Source: an uncultured OCS116 cluster bacterium (GTDB lineage Bacteria; Pseudomonadota; Alphaproteobacteria; Rhizobiales; TMED25). From it: a stretch of 64,000 nucleotides of DNA. The notes beneath the pieces were generated by a model. It had not been told where the DNA came from. It searched no databases and saw only the letters and a program-made list of their open reading frames with translations. Every line of letters starts with the position of its first letter. Within the stretch, counting starts at the first letter, position 1. Location: contig CACMIP010000001.1 of the NCBI GenBank assembly GCA_902613795.1, positions 354,087 through 418,086 of the forward strand, read 5' to 3'. This document shows positions 19,861-28,695 of this stretch, one piece after another. A program made the translations under genes and the position numbers.

Positions 19861-21338
19861 ATCTTGTCTTTTTTGAGAATTTGCGAGATTTCTTTGACAG
19901 CCTCACCCCTAATCACTTCAAATTGAATCTCATCATTTTTGATCCAATTATCTCGGCTGTCAATTGTTGCTGATACTTCTTTTCCCTTTGTAAGATTTTT
20001 AATTGTCACAATACCTTTTTCTCGTTCAACCGTACCCTCAATAATTACCAATGGTGAACCTTTCTTGTCTGCATATTTCATCTGAGCCTTCATGCCAGCC
20101 GTACCGAGGTAAACCTCAGCCTTAATACCATATGCACGAAGCTCTTGCGCCATTTGATAGTAGCTGTACTCGTAATCTTTATCCATATTTAAGATGAGGA
20201 TTGGCCCATAATTTTCTTCCAGTATCTCGAAGTCCATCATTTGCATTAGAGTACAAAGACGGCTTATCCCAATAGAAAAACCACTGGCACCTACCTGGTC
20301 TTTTCGAAACCTTGATATCAACTTATCGTATCTACCACCTCCACCGACTGAGCCAATAACTGGAAGATTTTTGTCGTTATCCTGAGATACCAAATTCGCT
20401 TCAAAAATCACTCCCGTATAATATTCAAGACCCCTTACAATAGAACTATCAAAAATAACAGATTTATTGTAATTTAACTTATCCAAAATATTGTTTATGC
20501 TTCTTAATTCCTCAATTGCTAATTGTCCAAGGTCATTTTCACCCACAAGCTCGATAGCCTGACTGATAAACCCATCCCTACTCTGTGAGCCAATCGATAT
20601 AAAATCGAGTATTTTTGAGATGCTAGCTGTTTGCAGCTTTGCACCAATTGTGTAATCACCTGACTCATCTTTTCTACCTTCAGATAATAATTTTTGAACC
20701 CCATCAATACCAATACGATCGAGCTTGTCAATTGCCCTAAGTATTGTGAGCCTTCGAACTTCATCAATATCTTCAGAGTCTGATACTAGAGCGAGAATGG
20801 CATCCAATAACTTTCTACTAGACACTCTAATGTTGTAATTTTCATCATTCAGACCAATCGAGCTCATGGAGTCAGCAGATAGCATAATTAGTTCAGCATC
20901 AACTCCATATGAGTTTGAACCTATAATATCCGCATCTAATTGTAAAAATTCCCTGTATCGACCTGGGCCAGGTTTTTCATTACGCCATACATTCCCGAGC
21001 TGATACCTCTTGTAGGGTTTGGTAATTTTATCAAAATTTTCCGAGACATACCTCGCTAATGGCGATGTTAAATCATATCTTAATGAAAGCCATTTTTCAT
21101 CATCATCTTGAAATGAAAATACGCCAGCATTTGGCCTATCAGAGTCTGGTAGAAATTTACCAAGTGCAGAAGTGTATTCAAAAGAGGGCGTTGATAATTC
21201 TTCAAAACCATATGACTCATAGACAGGAATAATCTTTGAAGTTAAATTTTTAATAAGATCTAACTCAGAATGCACAATGTCGCGCAAACCCCGCGGTAGA
21301 GAAGCCTTTAGTGTATTTTTTGAGCTATCGTTGGTCAT
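19857..21338 (-). CDS. hisS: Histidine-tRNA ligase
   Basis: The 493-residue class II synthetase carries LRYDLTSPLARYV (near 87), motif 2 WRNEKPGPGRYREFLQLDADIIG (near 122), RGLEYYTGVIFEA and motif 3 GGGGRYDKLI, ending with an anticodon-binding domain (about 380-480). Motif 2 has NEKPGPGR where classical bacterial enzymes read HERPQKGR (from memory). This is the alphaproteobacterial form expected to pair with tRNA-His lacking G-1, and that tRNA is encoded at 27671. The first gene of hisS-hisZ-hisG. Confidence 0.95.
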   Translation of the reverse strand: MTNDSSKNTLKASLPRGLRDIVHSELDLIKNLTSKIIPVYESYGFEELSTPSFEYTSALGKFLPDSDRPNAGVFSFQDDDEKWLSLRYDLTSPLARYVSENFDKITKPYKRYQLGNVWRNEKPGPGRYREFLQLDADIIGSNSYGVDAELIMLSADSMSSIGLNDENYNIRVSSRKLLDAILALVSDSEDIDEVRRLTILRAIDKLDRIGIDGVQKLLSEGRKDESGDYTIGAKLQTASISKILDFISIGSQSRDGFISQAIELVGENDLGQLAIEELRSINNILDKLNYNKSVIFDSSIVRGLEYYTGVIFEANLVSQDNDKNLPVIGSVGGGGRYDKLISRFRKDQVGASGFSIGISRLCTLMQMMDFEILEENYGPILILNMDKDYEYSYYQMAQELRAYGIKAEVYLGTAGMKAQMKYADKKGSPLVIIEGTVEREKGIVTIKNLTKGKEVSATIDSRDNWIKNDEIQFEVIRGEAVKEISQILKKDKI

Positions 21339-21565
21339 CTTTTATGTCTAATATCTGGATTATAAATCTAATTTTTTAAAATAAATTTTGAAATTATACT
21401 AGTTTGTCATTAATACAAGAAAATTATTAATATATAAATAATTTGAAAGCTATAAAACCTTTAGTAAAATTTACTATATAAAACAATATATTTATTGAAA
21501 TTAGAACAAAATACTATTATATCATTATTATTGAAATATATAACTAATACAAGAACGGGCTACAT

Positions 21566-22069
21566 ATGGCAACAAAACTGGATCGAATAGATCGTAAAAT
21601 TCTCAATCTTCTCCAAGAAGATTGCACCATATCTGTGTCAGATATTTCAGCGAAAGTCGCGCTTTCCTCAACACCCTGCTGGCGAAGGATTCAAAGAATG
21701 GAGAAAGAAGGAATAATTTCAAAGCGCGTTGCATTATTGAACCCAAAGAAAATAAATGCAGATGTCACCGCTTTTGTCGCAGTCAAGACAAACGAGCATA
21801 ATAACCAGTGGCTTGCAGAATTTAAAAAAATTATAAATTATTTTCCAGAGGTAGTTGAATTTTACCGGATGGCTGGGGATATTGATTATTTATTGCGTGT
21901 TGTCGTGCCAGATATTCCTGCCTTCGATCGATTTTATAAAAACCTGATTGAAAGAATAAATTTAACTGATGTCTCAACAAGTTTTTCTATGGAGCAAATT
22001 AAATATACAACATCATTGCCACTGAATTACACTGAGGAAGTTGCAAATTCTGATATAAACCCCAACTAA
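21566..22069 (+). CDS. Lrp/AsnC-family transcriptional regulator
   Basis: This 167-residue protein has the N-terminal helix-turn-helix (LDRIDRKILNLLQEDCTISVSDISAKVALSSTPCWRRIQRME) followed by the RAM ligand-binding domain (about 70-150). It is Lrp-like in length and layout; the effector and targets are unknown. The start ATG follows CATATGGC without a strong Shine-Dalgarno sequence. It is preceded by 227 very AT-rich bases with no recognised feature, and its stop overlaps that of convergent moaA. Confidence 0.9.
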   Translation: MATKLDRIDRKILNLLQEDCTISVSDISAKVALSSTPCWRRIQRMEKEGIISKRVALLNPKKINADVTAFVAVKTNEHNNQWLAEFKKIINYFPEVVEFYRMAGDIDYLLRVVVPDIPAFDRFYKNLIERINLTDVSTSFSMEQIKYTTSLPLNYTEEVANSDINPN

Positions 22070-23055
22070 CCACCTGTCACAGACATATGCCTATCCACTG
22101 CAGGGGCATTATTATATTCATCAATTTTGAAGTCATGGCTTTTTGGCTTTAAACTAATAGAACGGTGAATCAATCGAATTATTTCTTCATCAGTAGCACT
22201 ATTCCTCATTAGTTTATTGAAATCTACCGAGTCATCTTGCCCCAAACACATATACATTTTTCCTGTGCATGTTACCCTCACTCTATTGCAATCAGAGCAA
22301 AAATTATGACTAAGTGGAGTTATTAATCCAATTTTACAGCCCGTCTCGGTTGATGTATAATAACGAGATGGCCCTCCTGTATTATAATTAGACTCTGTAA
22401 GCTTAAACTCTTGCTCGAGAACTTTCATATAGTCTGTTAATGGCAAATAATTTTCAGTTCTATCACCATCAATATCACCCATTGGCATTGTCTCAATGAG
22501 TGTTATATCCATACCGTTGGAGTGTGCCCATTTAATAATTGACGGGATTTCCTGATCATTAATTCCTTTTAAGGCTACAGTATTAATTTTAATTTTAATT
22601 CCAGACTCTTGAGCTATCTTTATACCATCAAGAACTTTTGATAATTCTCCCCATCTTGTTATTTTTTTAAAGAGATCGCTATCCAAGGTATCTAAAGAAA
22701 CATTAATTCTTTTTATTTCATGATCCGCAAGATCATTTGCAAAACTAGCAAGTTGGCTTCCATTTGTTGTAATTGTTATCTCTTTAAGATTAGACTTGCC
22801 AATTTTTTGAGATAGTTTTTCAATAAGCCACATCAAATTTTTACGAACTAGTGGTTCACCACCAGTGAGTCGAATCTTCTCTATTCCGCACTCAATAAAT
22901 AGTGATGCCAGTCTGTGTAACTCCTCTAAAGTTAGAAGATTGGCTTTAGGAAGAAATGTCATATTTTCTGACATACAATAAACGCATCTAAAGTCACAGC
23001 GGTCTGTAACGGAAATTCTCAGGTAAGTTATATTTCTATTAAAGGGGTCAAGCAA
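22066..23055 (-). CDS. moaA: GTP 3',8-cyclase MoaA
   Basis: This radical SAM enzyme catalyses the first step of molybdenum cofactor synthesis. The radical SAM cluster motif is CDFRCVYCM (near 20), the second cluster CSDCNRVRVTCTGKMYMC (near 255), and LTGGEPLVRKNL binds SAM. The C terminus is VDRHMSVTGG where the family usually ends in two glycines. The start is TTG at 23055: GGAGG lies eight bases upstream and a stop codon immediately precedes it in frame. No other mo-cofactor gene is in the window. Confidence 0.94.
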   Translation of the reverse strand: MLDPFNRNITYLRISVTDRCDFRCVYCMSENMTFLPKANLLTLEELHRLASLFIECGIEKIRLTGGEPLVRKNLMWLIEKLSQKIGKSNLKEITITTNGSQLASFANDLADHEIKRINVSLDTLDSDLFKKITRWGELSKVLDGIKIAQESGIKIKINTVALKGINDQEIPSIIKWAHSNGMDITLIETMPMGDIDGDRTENYLPLTDYMKVLEQEFKLTESNYNTGGPSRYYTSTETGCKIGLITPLSHNFCSDCNRVRVTCTGKMYMCLGQDDSVDFNKLMRNSATDEEIIRLIHRSISLKPKSHDFKIDEYNNAPAVDRHMSVTGG

Positions 23056-23177
23056 TTATTTGCCTCCATCAAAATCATGAGGTTTACGGTACACTTTAAT
23101 CATAACAAAGTTCTTGTGTTAAATAAATTCAATTTATATTATATGCATATTTGTATTTAGCAAAAATTGGAAGATAA

Positions 23178-23879
23178 ATGTCATCAAAAAAAGTGTACCG
23201 AAATGCCCATGAGGCGATGCAAGGAATTCTTTGTGATGGATTGACAATTTTATCAGGTGGATTTGGTATTTGTGGCATAGCCGAAAATATCACAGAAGAG
23301 ATTAAAAACAGTAAAGTAAAAGATTTGACTGTTGTTTCCAACAACTGTGGTATTGATGGTTATGGACTCGGAACACTTCTGCAAACACGACAAATTAAAA
23401 AAATGATATCGTCCTATGTAGGCGAAAATAAAACATTTGAAGAGCAATATTTAAATGGTGATCTTGAATTAGAATTCTCACCCCAAGGCACGCTTGCCGA
23501 AAGATGTAGAGCCGGGGGCGCAGGTATACCGGCATTCTACACAAAAACAGGTGTTGGGACGGTGATTGCAGAAGGAAAAGAAACAAAAGTCATAGATGGT
23601 GTTGAATACGTCATGGAAAAGGCAATAAAAGGTGATTTATCAATAATAAAAGCATGGAAAGGCGATCACTCGGGAAATCTAATTTTTAGGAAAGCTGCAA
23701 GAAATTTCAATCCGCCAATGGCAAAGGCAGGAAATATTTGTGTGGTAGAGGTTGAACACTTAGTGGAAATAGGCGACCTAGATCCAGATCATATACATCT
23801 ACCAGGGATTTATGTTGATCGAATATTTGAAGGCACCTACACTGAGAAAAAAATAGAATTTGTAACGTTAATGGAATAG
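23178..23879 (+). CDS. scoA: 3-Oxoacid CoA-transferase subunit A
   Basis: This 233-residue subunit has ILSGGFGICGIAENI near 25 and GTLAERCRAGGAGIPAFYTKTGVGT near 105, typical of succinyl-CoA:3-ketoacid CoA transferase subunit A. Together with the next gene it would move CoA between succinyl-CoA and acetoacetate in ketone or poly-hydroxybutyrate use. The exact 3-oxoacid is not certain. GGAAG lies eight bases before the ATG. The partner subunit gene follows after 14 bases. Confidence 0.9.
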   Translation: MSSKKVYRNAHEAMQGILCDGLTILSGGFGICGIAENITEEIKNSKVKDLTVVSNNCGIDGYGLGTLLQTRQIKKMISSYVGENKTFEEQYLNGDLELEFSPQGTLAERCRAGGAGIPAFYTKTGVGTVIAEGKETKVIDGVEYVMEKAIKGDLSIIKAWKGDHSGNLIFRKAARNFNPPMAKAGNICVVEVEHLVEIGDLDPDHIHLPGIYVDRIFEGTYTEKKIEFVTLME

Positions 23880-23893
23880 CAAAGGAAGTAATT

Positions 23894-24523
23894 TTGCCTT
23901 GGACAAGAGAAGAAATGTGCAGTATTGCAGCAATGGAGCTAAAAGATGGTTACTATTGTAATCTTGGGATTGGTATGCCAACAAAAGTTGCCAATTATAT
24001 ACCTAAGGGGGTAAATGTGACACTTCAATCGGAGAACGGCATGCTCGGAATGGGTCCATTCCCAAATAAAAATCAGGTAGATGCCGATATCATAAATGCG
24101 GGAAAACAAACAATTACTGAGCTTCCAGAAACTTCGTATTTTGATAGCTCAGACTCATTTGCCATGATAAGGGGCGGTCATATTGATCTTTCCATTTTAG
24201 GCGCTTTACAAGTATCAGAGGAAGGGGATTTAGCAAATTGGATGATACCTGGAAAGATGGTAAAAGGAATGGGTGGCGCAATGGATTTAGTGGCCGGCGT
24301 TAAGAAAGTTCTAATTTTGATGGAACACAACGCAAAAGATGGGCAACCAAAATTATTAAAAAAATGTACTTTACCGCTCACTGGGAAGTCAGTTGTGAAT
24401 ACAGTTATTACTGATCTCGGTAAATTTGATATTTTACCAAATGGAGTAAAAATTAATCAAGCAGCTCCAAATGTTGGTATAGATGAAATACGCTCCAGAA
24501 CTGAAGCGACCATCATTGATTGA
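23894..24523 (+). CDS. scoB: 3-Oxoacid CoA-transferase subunit B
   Basis: The 209-residue subunit begins with a TTG preceded by AAAGGAAG. It contains the catalytic glutamate in LQSENGMLGMGPFP (near 50), and GKMVKGMGGAMDLVAG, both standard for subunit B. It forms the CoA transferase with scoA. Its stop codon directly abuts the convergent iron-permease gene. Confidence 0.92.
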   Translation: MPWTREEMCSIAAMELKDGYYCNLGIGMPTKVANYIPKGVNVTLQSENGMLGMGPFPNKNQVDADIINAGKQTITELPETSYFDSSDSFAMIRGGHIDLSILGALQVSEEGDLANWMIPGKMVKGMGGAMDLVAGVKKVLILMEHNAKDGQPKLLKKCTLPLTGKSVVNTVITDLGKFDILPNGVKINQAAPNVGIDEIRSRTEATIID

Positions 24524-26185
24524 TCAATTCTTATTTTTTACTAATTCACGATTTATAAGTATAATTGGTAATAACCCTGCGAAAACTATAGTTAGCGCGG
24601 GTAATGCCGCTTCTTCAATCTGTGATAGAGACGCATAGGTATATACATGGGTTGCCAACGTATCGAAATTGAATGGCCTTAATATTAACGTTGCTGGCAA
24701 TTCTTTCATTGAGTCAACAAAGACGAGCAAGGCTGACATAATTAAAGCTGGCTTTATGATTGGAAGCTGTATTTTTAATAGGGTAGAATATTTTGATTGT
24801 CCCAAAACTCGTGAGGCCGCTGTAATATCAGGATTAAGAGTCACAAAACCCGACTCAATTGTTCCGTAAGATATTGTTAGAAAGCGAATTACATACGCAT
24901 AGATAATTGCTATCATTGTACCCGAAAAAATTAGTCCAATTGTGATATTGAAATATTGACCAAATATACTTTTGAGATAACCATCGAGTGTTACGAGCGG
25001 CACAATTACACCTAATGCAAGTACAACTCCAGGTAGCGCATAACCAAGTCTTGATATGCTCACCGAGAGCCTAATTATTATGTTGTTCGACGTAATATAT
25101 GTATTCACTAGAAATACGCCCAATATTACTGTCAAAATTGCTGCACATATTGATAAAAAAAGAGAATTAAAGAGTAGGCTTGCATATTCAAAAACCTCTA
25201 TCTCAAATATCCGTTCTATAACAAAATCAAATAACACAATAGATGGAAATAAAAACCCAATAAAAATGGGTACAGCACAAATTATCAGCACAAAAGATGA
25301 TCTTTTCTTGCTCAACTTTATCCTATTGGTAGTAATTGGACTCTTGTTATTTTGGGCAAATGATCTTTTTTTTCTGAGACCTTTCTCTATTATCATCAAT
25401 AGAAAGATAAATAGCAGCATAAATATTGCAATCTGCGCTGCTCCACCAAGGTTATTTTTTCCAAGCCAGGTAATGTATACACCAACACTTAGTGTATCAA
25501 CCCCATAGTACTCGAATGCTGCAAATTCATTCATTGACTCCATAATTACAAGTATTAATCCAATTATTATGGCAGGTCTTGCCATTGGTAATGCAATATG
25601 AAAGAAACTATATATTGAAGATTTTCCAAGTGTTGAACTAACTTCAATTAATGTCATTGACTGTCTTAAAAAAGCAGCCCTTGATGTCAAGTACACATAA
25701 GGATAAAGCACAAACGACATTACAAAAATTGCGCCACTCGTTGAATATACACTGGGGAACCAATAATCCTTAATAGAACTCCATCCAAAAATTAATCTCA
25801 TACTTGATTGTACAAAACCAGTGTAATCGAGAAGATCGCCATAAGCGTAAGCAACAATATAAGCAGGCATGGCAAGAGGGATAAGGCATAACCACTCCAT
25901 CACCCTTCTCATTGGGAATTCATATACAGTTATAATCCATGCTAATCCGACCCCTATAAACACTGTAATAATTGAGATACCCATTAGCACTATGAAAGTC
26001 GTGGTAATGTAGCCTGGAAGAACAGTCGAAGCTAAATGAGGCCAGATATTATCATCTGCCGAAAATGCGATATAAAATATCGTCAAAATTGGTATCGCAA
26101 TTATAGATGCGACAAAGAGAGCTCCTAGGGTTTCTAGAAGCTCTCTTTGATAGGAAAGTTTATGCAAGATTGCTCTCATGAACAA
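24524..26185 (-). CDS. Ferric-iron ABC transporter permease (FbpB-type)
   Basis: This 553-residue permease is a fused pair of binding-protein-dependent transport domains with about 12 membrane helices. The EAA-type loops are visible (SSTLGKSSIYSFFHIALPMARPAI and SRVLGQSKYSTLLKIQLPIIKPAL). Its length and layout match the FbpB/SfuB/HitB Fe(III) permeases. It follows the iron-binding protein gene after 53 bases on the same strand. No ATP-binding subunit gene is in the window, so that part must be supplied from elsewhere. Confidence 0.9.
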   Translation of the reverse strand: MFMRAILHKLSYQRELLETLGALFVASIIAIPILTIFYIAFSADDNIWPHLASTVLPGYITTTFIVLMGISIITVFIGVGLAWIITVYEFPMRRVMEWLCLIPLAMPAYIVAYAYGDLLDYTGFVQSSMRLIFGWSSIKDYWFPSVYSTSGAIFVMSFVLYPYVYLTSRAAFLRQSMTLIEVSSTLGKSSIYSFFHIALPMARPAIIIGLILVIMESMNEFAAFEYYGVDTLSVGVYITWLGKNNLGGAAQIAIFMLLFIFLLMIIEKGLRKKRSFAQNNKSPITTNRIKLSKKRSSFVLIICAVPIFIGFLFPSIVLFDFVIERIFEIEVFEYASLLFNSLFLSICAAILTVILGVFLVNTYITSNNIIIRLSVSISRLGYALPGVVLALGVIVPLVTLDGYLKSIFGQYFNITIGLIFSGTMIAIIYAYVIRFLTISYGTIESGFVTLNPDITAASRVLGQSKYSTLLKIQLPIIKPALIMSALLVFVDSMKELPATLILRPFNFDTLATHVYTYASLSQIEEAALPALTIVFAGLLPIILINRELVKNKN

Positions 26186-26238
26186 TGGTCATACCATTTT
26201 AAAATTAAATTGTCATATAATTTTATTTGGCATTTTTA

Positions 26239-27291
26239 TTATTCATCAAAACCGACTAAATCAACCATCTCACTGGCCATTTCACGACCGTTTGCGATAG
26301 TTATGAGATCTAATGTGTCAGCATTAAGTTCACCAAAAGATGCCACCATATCAGAAATACCTACATTCCTTTTTAGTGGGTACTCATGGTTGACACCAGC
26401 ATACATTGCTTGCGCGGTATCTTGAGTTAGGAATTCGATTAATCTGATACCATTTTCAGCATTTGGTGCATGCTTGGCTAAGACTGCCCCAGATAAGTTC
26501 ATGTGTGTTCCACGACCATCTGCGTTAGGCATGATAATCTTTGCACTGGCAGCCCATTCTTTCTGCTCAGGCTCTTTCTCATTGGTTCTCATCTTAGCCA
26601 TATAATAAGTATTACCAATTGATACGTCACACTCACCAGAGTAGATACCTTTTACTTGGGCCCTATCGTTACCTTGAGGTGTTCTTGCAAGATTTGCTTT
26701 TAGACCTCTAAGCCAATTAATTGTCTCAATTTCACCATGATGAGCTATCAGAGATGAAAATAAAGCGAGGTTGTAGGCATTTTGACCTGACCTTATGCAC
26801 ACTCTACCCTTCCATTTTGGACTAGCCAGCTCTTCATAAGTTATCTCATTTTCTGGCACACGATCAATTGATGCGTATACAACACGAGCTCTTGCAGTAA
26901 GCCCAACCCAATGACCATTTGGGTCACGATATTGTGGAGGGATATTTGACTCTACAATACCTGATTGGAAAGATTGTGTTACACCGCTATTTACAGCCCC
27001 GCTCAAACGTCCGATATCAACTGTTAGAAGAACATCCGCTGGGCTATTTTCTCCTTCTTGCACCATCTTATCGACAAGACCTTTTCCTGCGAATAAAACA
27101 TTCACTTTTATGCCTGTCTCCTCTGTGAATCTCTCTAGCATTGGCTCAATCAAATATGGTTGTCTATATGAATAAACATTAACTTCATTATGATTTAGAC
27201 CCAAAATGCCTGCCGAGCGGGATTCAGTGAACGAAGCTGTAAGTAAAAAAATGGATAATGAAAAAAGTAGAATTTTTTTCATAAATGTCAT
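26239..27291 (-). CDS. Periplasmic ferric-iron-binding protein (FbpA/FutA-type)
   Basis: The 350-residue protein has a Sec signal peptide (KKILLFSLSIFLLTASFTESRSA) and an extracellular solute-binding fold. VNVYSYRQPYLIEPMLERF starts the mature domain, and GECDVSIGNTYYMAKM has the tandem tyrosines that bind Fe(III) in this family. AGGAG lies seven bases before the ATG at 27291. It delivers iron to the permease encoded downstream. An Irr-box-like sequence overlaps its predicted -10. Confidence 0.92.
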   Translation of the reverse strand: MTFMKKILLFSLSIFLLTASFTESRSAGILGLNHNEVNVYSYRQPYLIEPMLERFTEETGIKVNVLFAGKGLVDKMVQEGENSPADVLLTVDIGRLSGAVNSGVTQSFQSGIVESNIPPQYRDPNGHWVGLTARARVVYASIDRVPENEITYEELASPKWKGRVCIRSGQNAYNLALFSSLIAHHGEIETINWLRGLKANLARTPQGNDRAQVKGIYSGECDVSIGNTYYMAKMRTNEKEPEQKEWAASAKIIMPNADGRGTHMNLSGAVLAKHAPNAENGIRLIEFLTQDTAQAMYAGVNHEYPLKRNVGISDMVASFGELNADTLDLITIANGREMASEMVDLVGFDE

Positions 27292-27304
27292 TATTTTCTC
27301 CTAG

Positions 27305-27343
27305 TTTAGAATTATTATAATTTGATGTATGAAAAAATTTCAC
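27305..27343 (-). promoter_or_regulatory. Predicted promoter and Irr-box-like site upstream of the iron-binding protein
   Basis: On the minus strand GTGAAA is followed after 18 bases by TATAAT (27314-27319). Overlapping this -10, the plus strand reads TTTAGAA-TTA-TTATAAT (27305-27321), which resembles the alphaproteobacterial iron-control (Irr) box TTTAGAA-N3-TTCTAAA with two mismatches. The match is suggestive only, in an AT-rich background. Confidence 0.35.
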
Positions 27344-27381
27344 GCGGGAGAAATACGCGCAAACGAATATTATGTCAATAA

Positions 27382-27570
27382 CTATTTTTTATTTTTATTT
27401 GCGATCTTAGCCGACGCGATTATTTCATTTGCAATTTCAATTGCGTCATCGGGATTAAAATCAATAGGTAGACTGATTTCTTCATTCTGAATAAATAATC
27501 TGACCATTCCTTCTGTCGTTGGACCAACTTGTAAATCAGTTTCTTTATTATGCTTTGAATTAATTCCCAT
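27382..27570 (-). CDS. Small conserved protein, DUF6324-like
   Basis: This 62-residue protein (LQVGPTTEGMVRLFIQ, then LPIDFNPDDAIEIANEIIASA) resembles a small alphaproteobacterial family I recall as DUF6324. It is acidic in the C-terminal helix and has no membrane segment or known motif. It lies upstream of, and on the same strand as, the iron-binding protein gene, but 90 bases with a promoter-like sequence separate them. Function unknown. Confidence 0.65.
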   Translation of the reverse strand: MGINSKHNKETDLQVGPTTEGMVRLFIQNEEISLPIDFNPDDAIEIANEIIASAKIANKNKK

Positions 27571-27670
27571 CGCTTGAACTTTATGAAAAAATGATATAGT
27601 TATCTTACGTATTAATTATTATACCTCTTGTTTAAATTATTTGGTATATAATTTGTCAGAGTAATTATGT

Positions 27671-27747
27671 GCCGCTGTAGCTCAGCTGGTTAGAGCGCCT
27701 GATTGTGGATCAGGAGGTCCTTGGTTCGAATCCAAGCAGTGGTACCA
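27671..27747 (+). tRNA. tRNA-His (anticodon GTG), lacking encoded G-1
   Basis: The cloverleaf is complete: acceptor GCCGCTG/CAGTGGT, D-stem GCTC/GAGC, anticodon stem CCTGA/TCAGG around TTGTGGA, T-stem CTTGG/CCAAG with TTCGAAT, discriminator A73 and encoded CCA. The base before the acceptor stem is T rather than G, and position 73 is A rather than C, so the universal G-1:C73 pair is absent. This is the form known from part of the Alphaproteobacteria. Its 3' end lies three bases from the ispH stop codon. Confidence 0.97.
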
Positions 27748-27750
27748 AAT

Positions 27751-28695
27751 TCAACTCAAACTACCTGGTACACGAAAAGTTACATCTTCCTTTACCGCCT
27801 CAACCTCTTCAATTTCAAGATCAAACTCCTTTTTTAATTTTGATATAAACAACTCTACAAGAATTTCAGGTGCAGACGCACCAGAAGATATACCAATAGT
27901 ACTGCAATTCCTTATTCTATCAATTGGAAATTTACTCTCGGAGTTAATTAGCTGCGAATCTGGGCACCCAGTCTTCTGCGCAACCTCGACCAACCTAACT
28001 GAATTAGATGAATTTCTACTACCAATAACAAAAAACATATCACATTTATCAGCAATTTGTTTTACCGCTATTTGACGGTTTGTTGTTGCGTAACAAATAT
28101 CCTCTTTTTTTGGTGAGTGTATTTTAGGAAATCTTTTGCTTAAGCAACTAATTATTTCACTGGTATCATCAATTGATAGAGTAGTCTGCGTAATATACGC
28201 TAAATTTTTATCTGTTTTTGGATCATAGTTTTCAGCATCAGTAACACTTTGAATTAAATCAATAGCACCATCAGGTAATTGACCCATCGTACCAATTACC
28301 TCAGGATGATTCTCATGCCCTATGAGTATTATATGCATTCCGTGTCTGTATAAATTTTCTGCTTCCCTGTGGACTTTTGACACTAATGGGCATGTTGCAT
28401 CAATAAAGATCATATTGAGATTGCTTGCTTCTTTAATCACAGATTTTGGTACCCCATGCGCTGAAAATATTACAGGCCTTGATTTATCATGAATTTCCTC
28501 TAATTCTTCGACAAATACAGCACCAATTTCTTTCAAGCTTTCGACGACATGCTTATTGTGGACAATTTCGTGTCTGACATATACTGGCGCTCCATATTTG
28601 TCGAGACTTTTTTTAACGATCTCAATTGCTCTATCAACGCCAGCACAGAAACCCCTTGGGGCAGCTAAATAGATTTTAAGTTTATTATTTTCCAT
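27751..28695 (-). CDS. ispH: 4-Hydroxy-3-methylbut-2-enyl diphosphate reductase
   Basis: IspH (LytB) is the last enzyme of the MEP pathway and makes IPP and DMAPP. The iron-sulfur cluster cysteines are in APRGFCAGVDRAI (near 13), IDATCPLVSKVH and the later TTNRQIAVKQ/GISSGASAPE region. The start is the ATG at 28695 (MENNKLKIYLAAPRG), with GGAG five bases upstream; the track's start at 28755 would lie inside blh. It overlaps blh by 11 bases and so is translationally coupled to the retinal operon. Confidence 0.95.
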   Translation of the reverse strand: MENNKLKIYLAAPRGFCAGVDRAIEIVKKSLDKYGAPVYVRHEIVHNKHVVESLKEIGAVFVEELEEIHDKSRPVIFSAHGVPKSVIKEASNLNMIFIDATCPLVSKVHREAENLYRHGMHIILIGHENHPEVIGTMGQLPDGAIDLIQSVTDAENYDPKTDKNLAYITQTTLSIDDTSEIISCLSKRFPKIHSPKKEDICYATTNRQIAVKQIADKCDMFFVIGSRNSSNSVRLVEVAQKTGCPDSQLINSESKFPIDRIRNCSTIGISSGASAPEILVELFISKLKKEFDLEIEEVEAVKEDVTFRVPGSLS

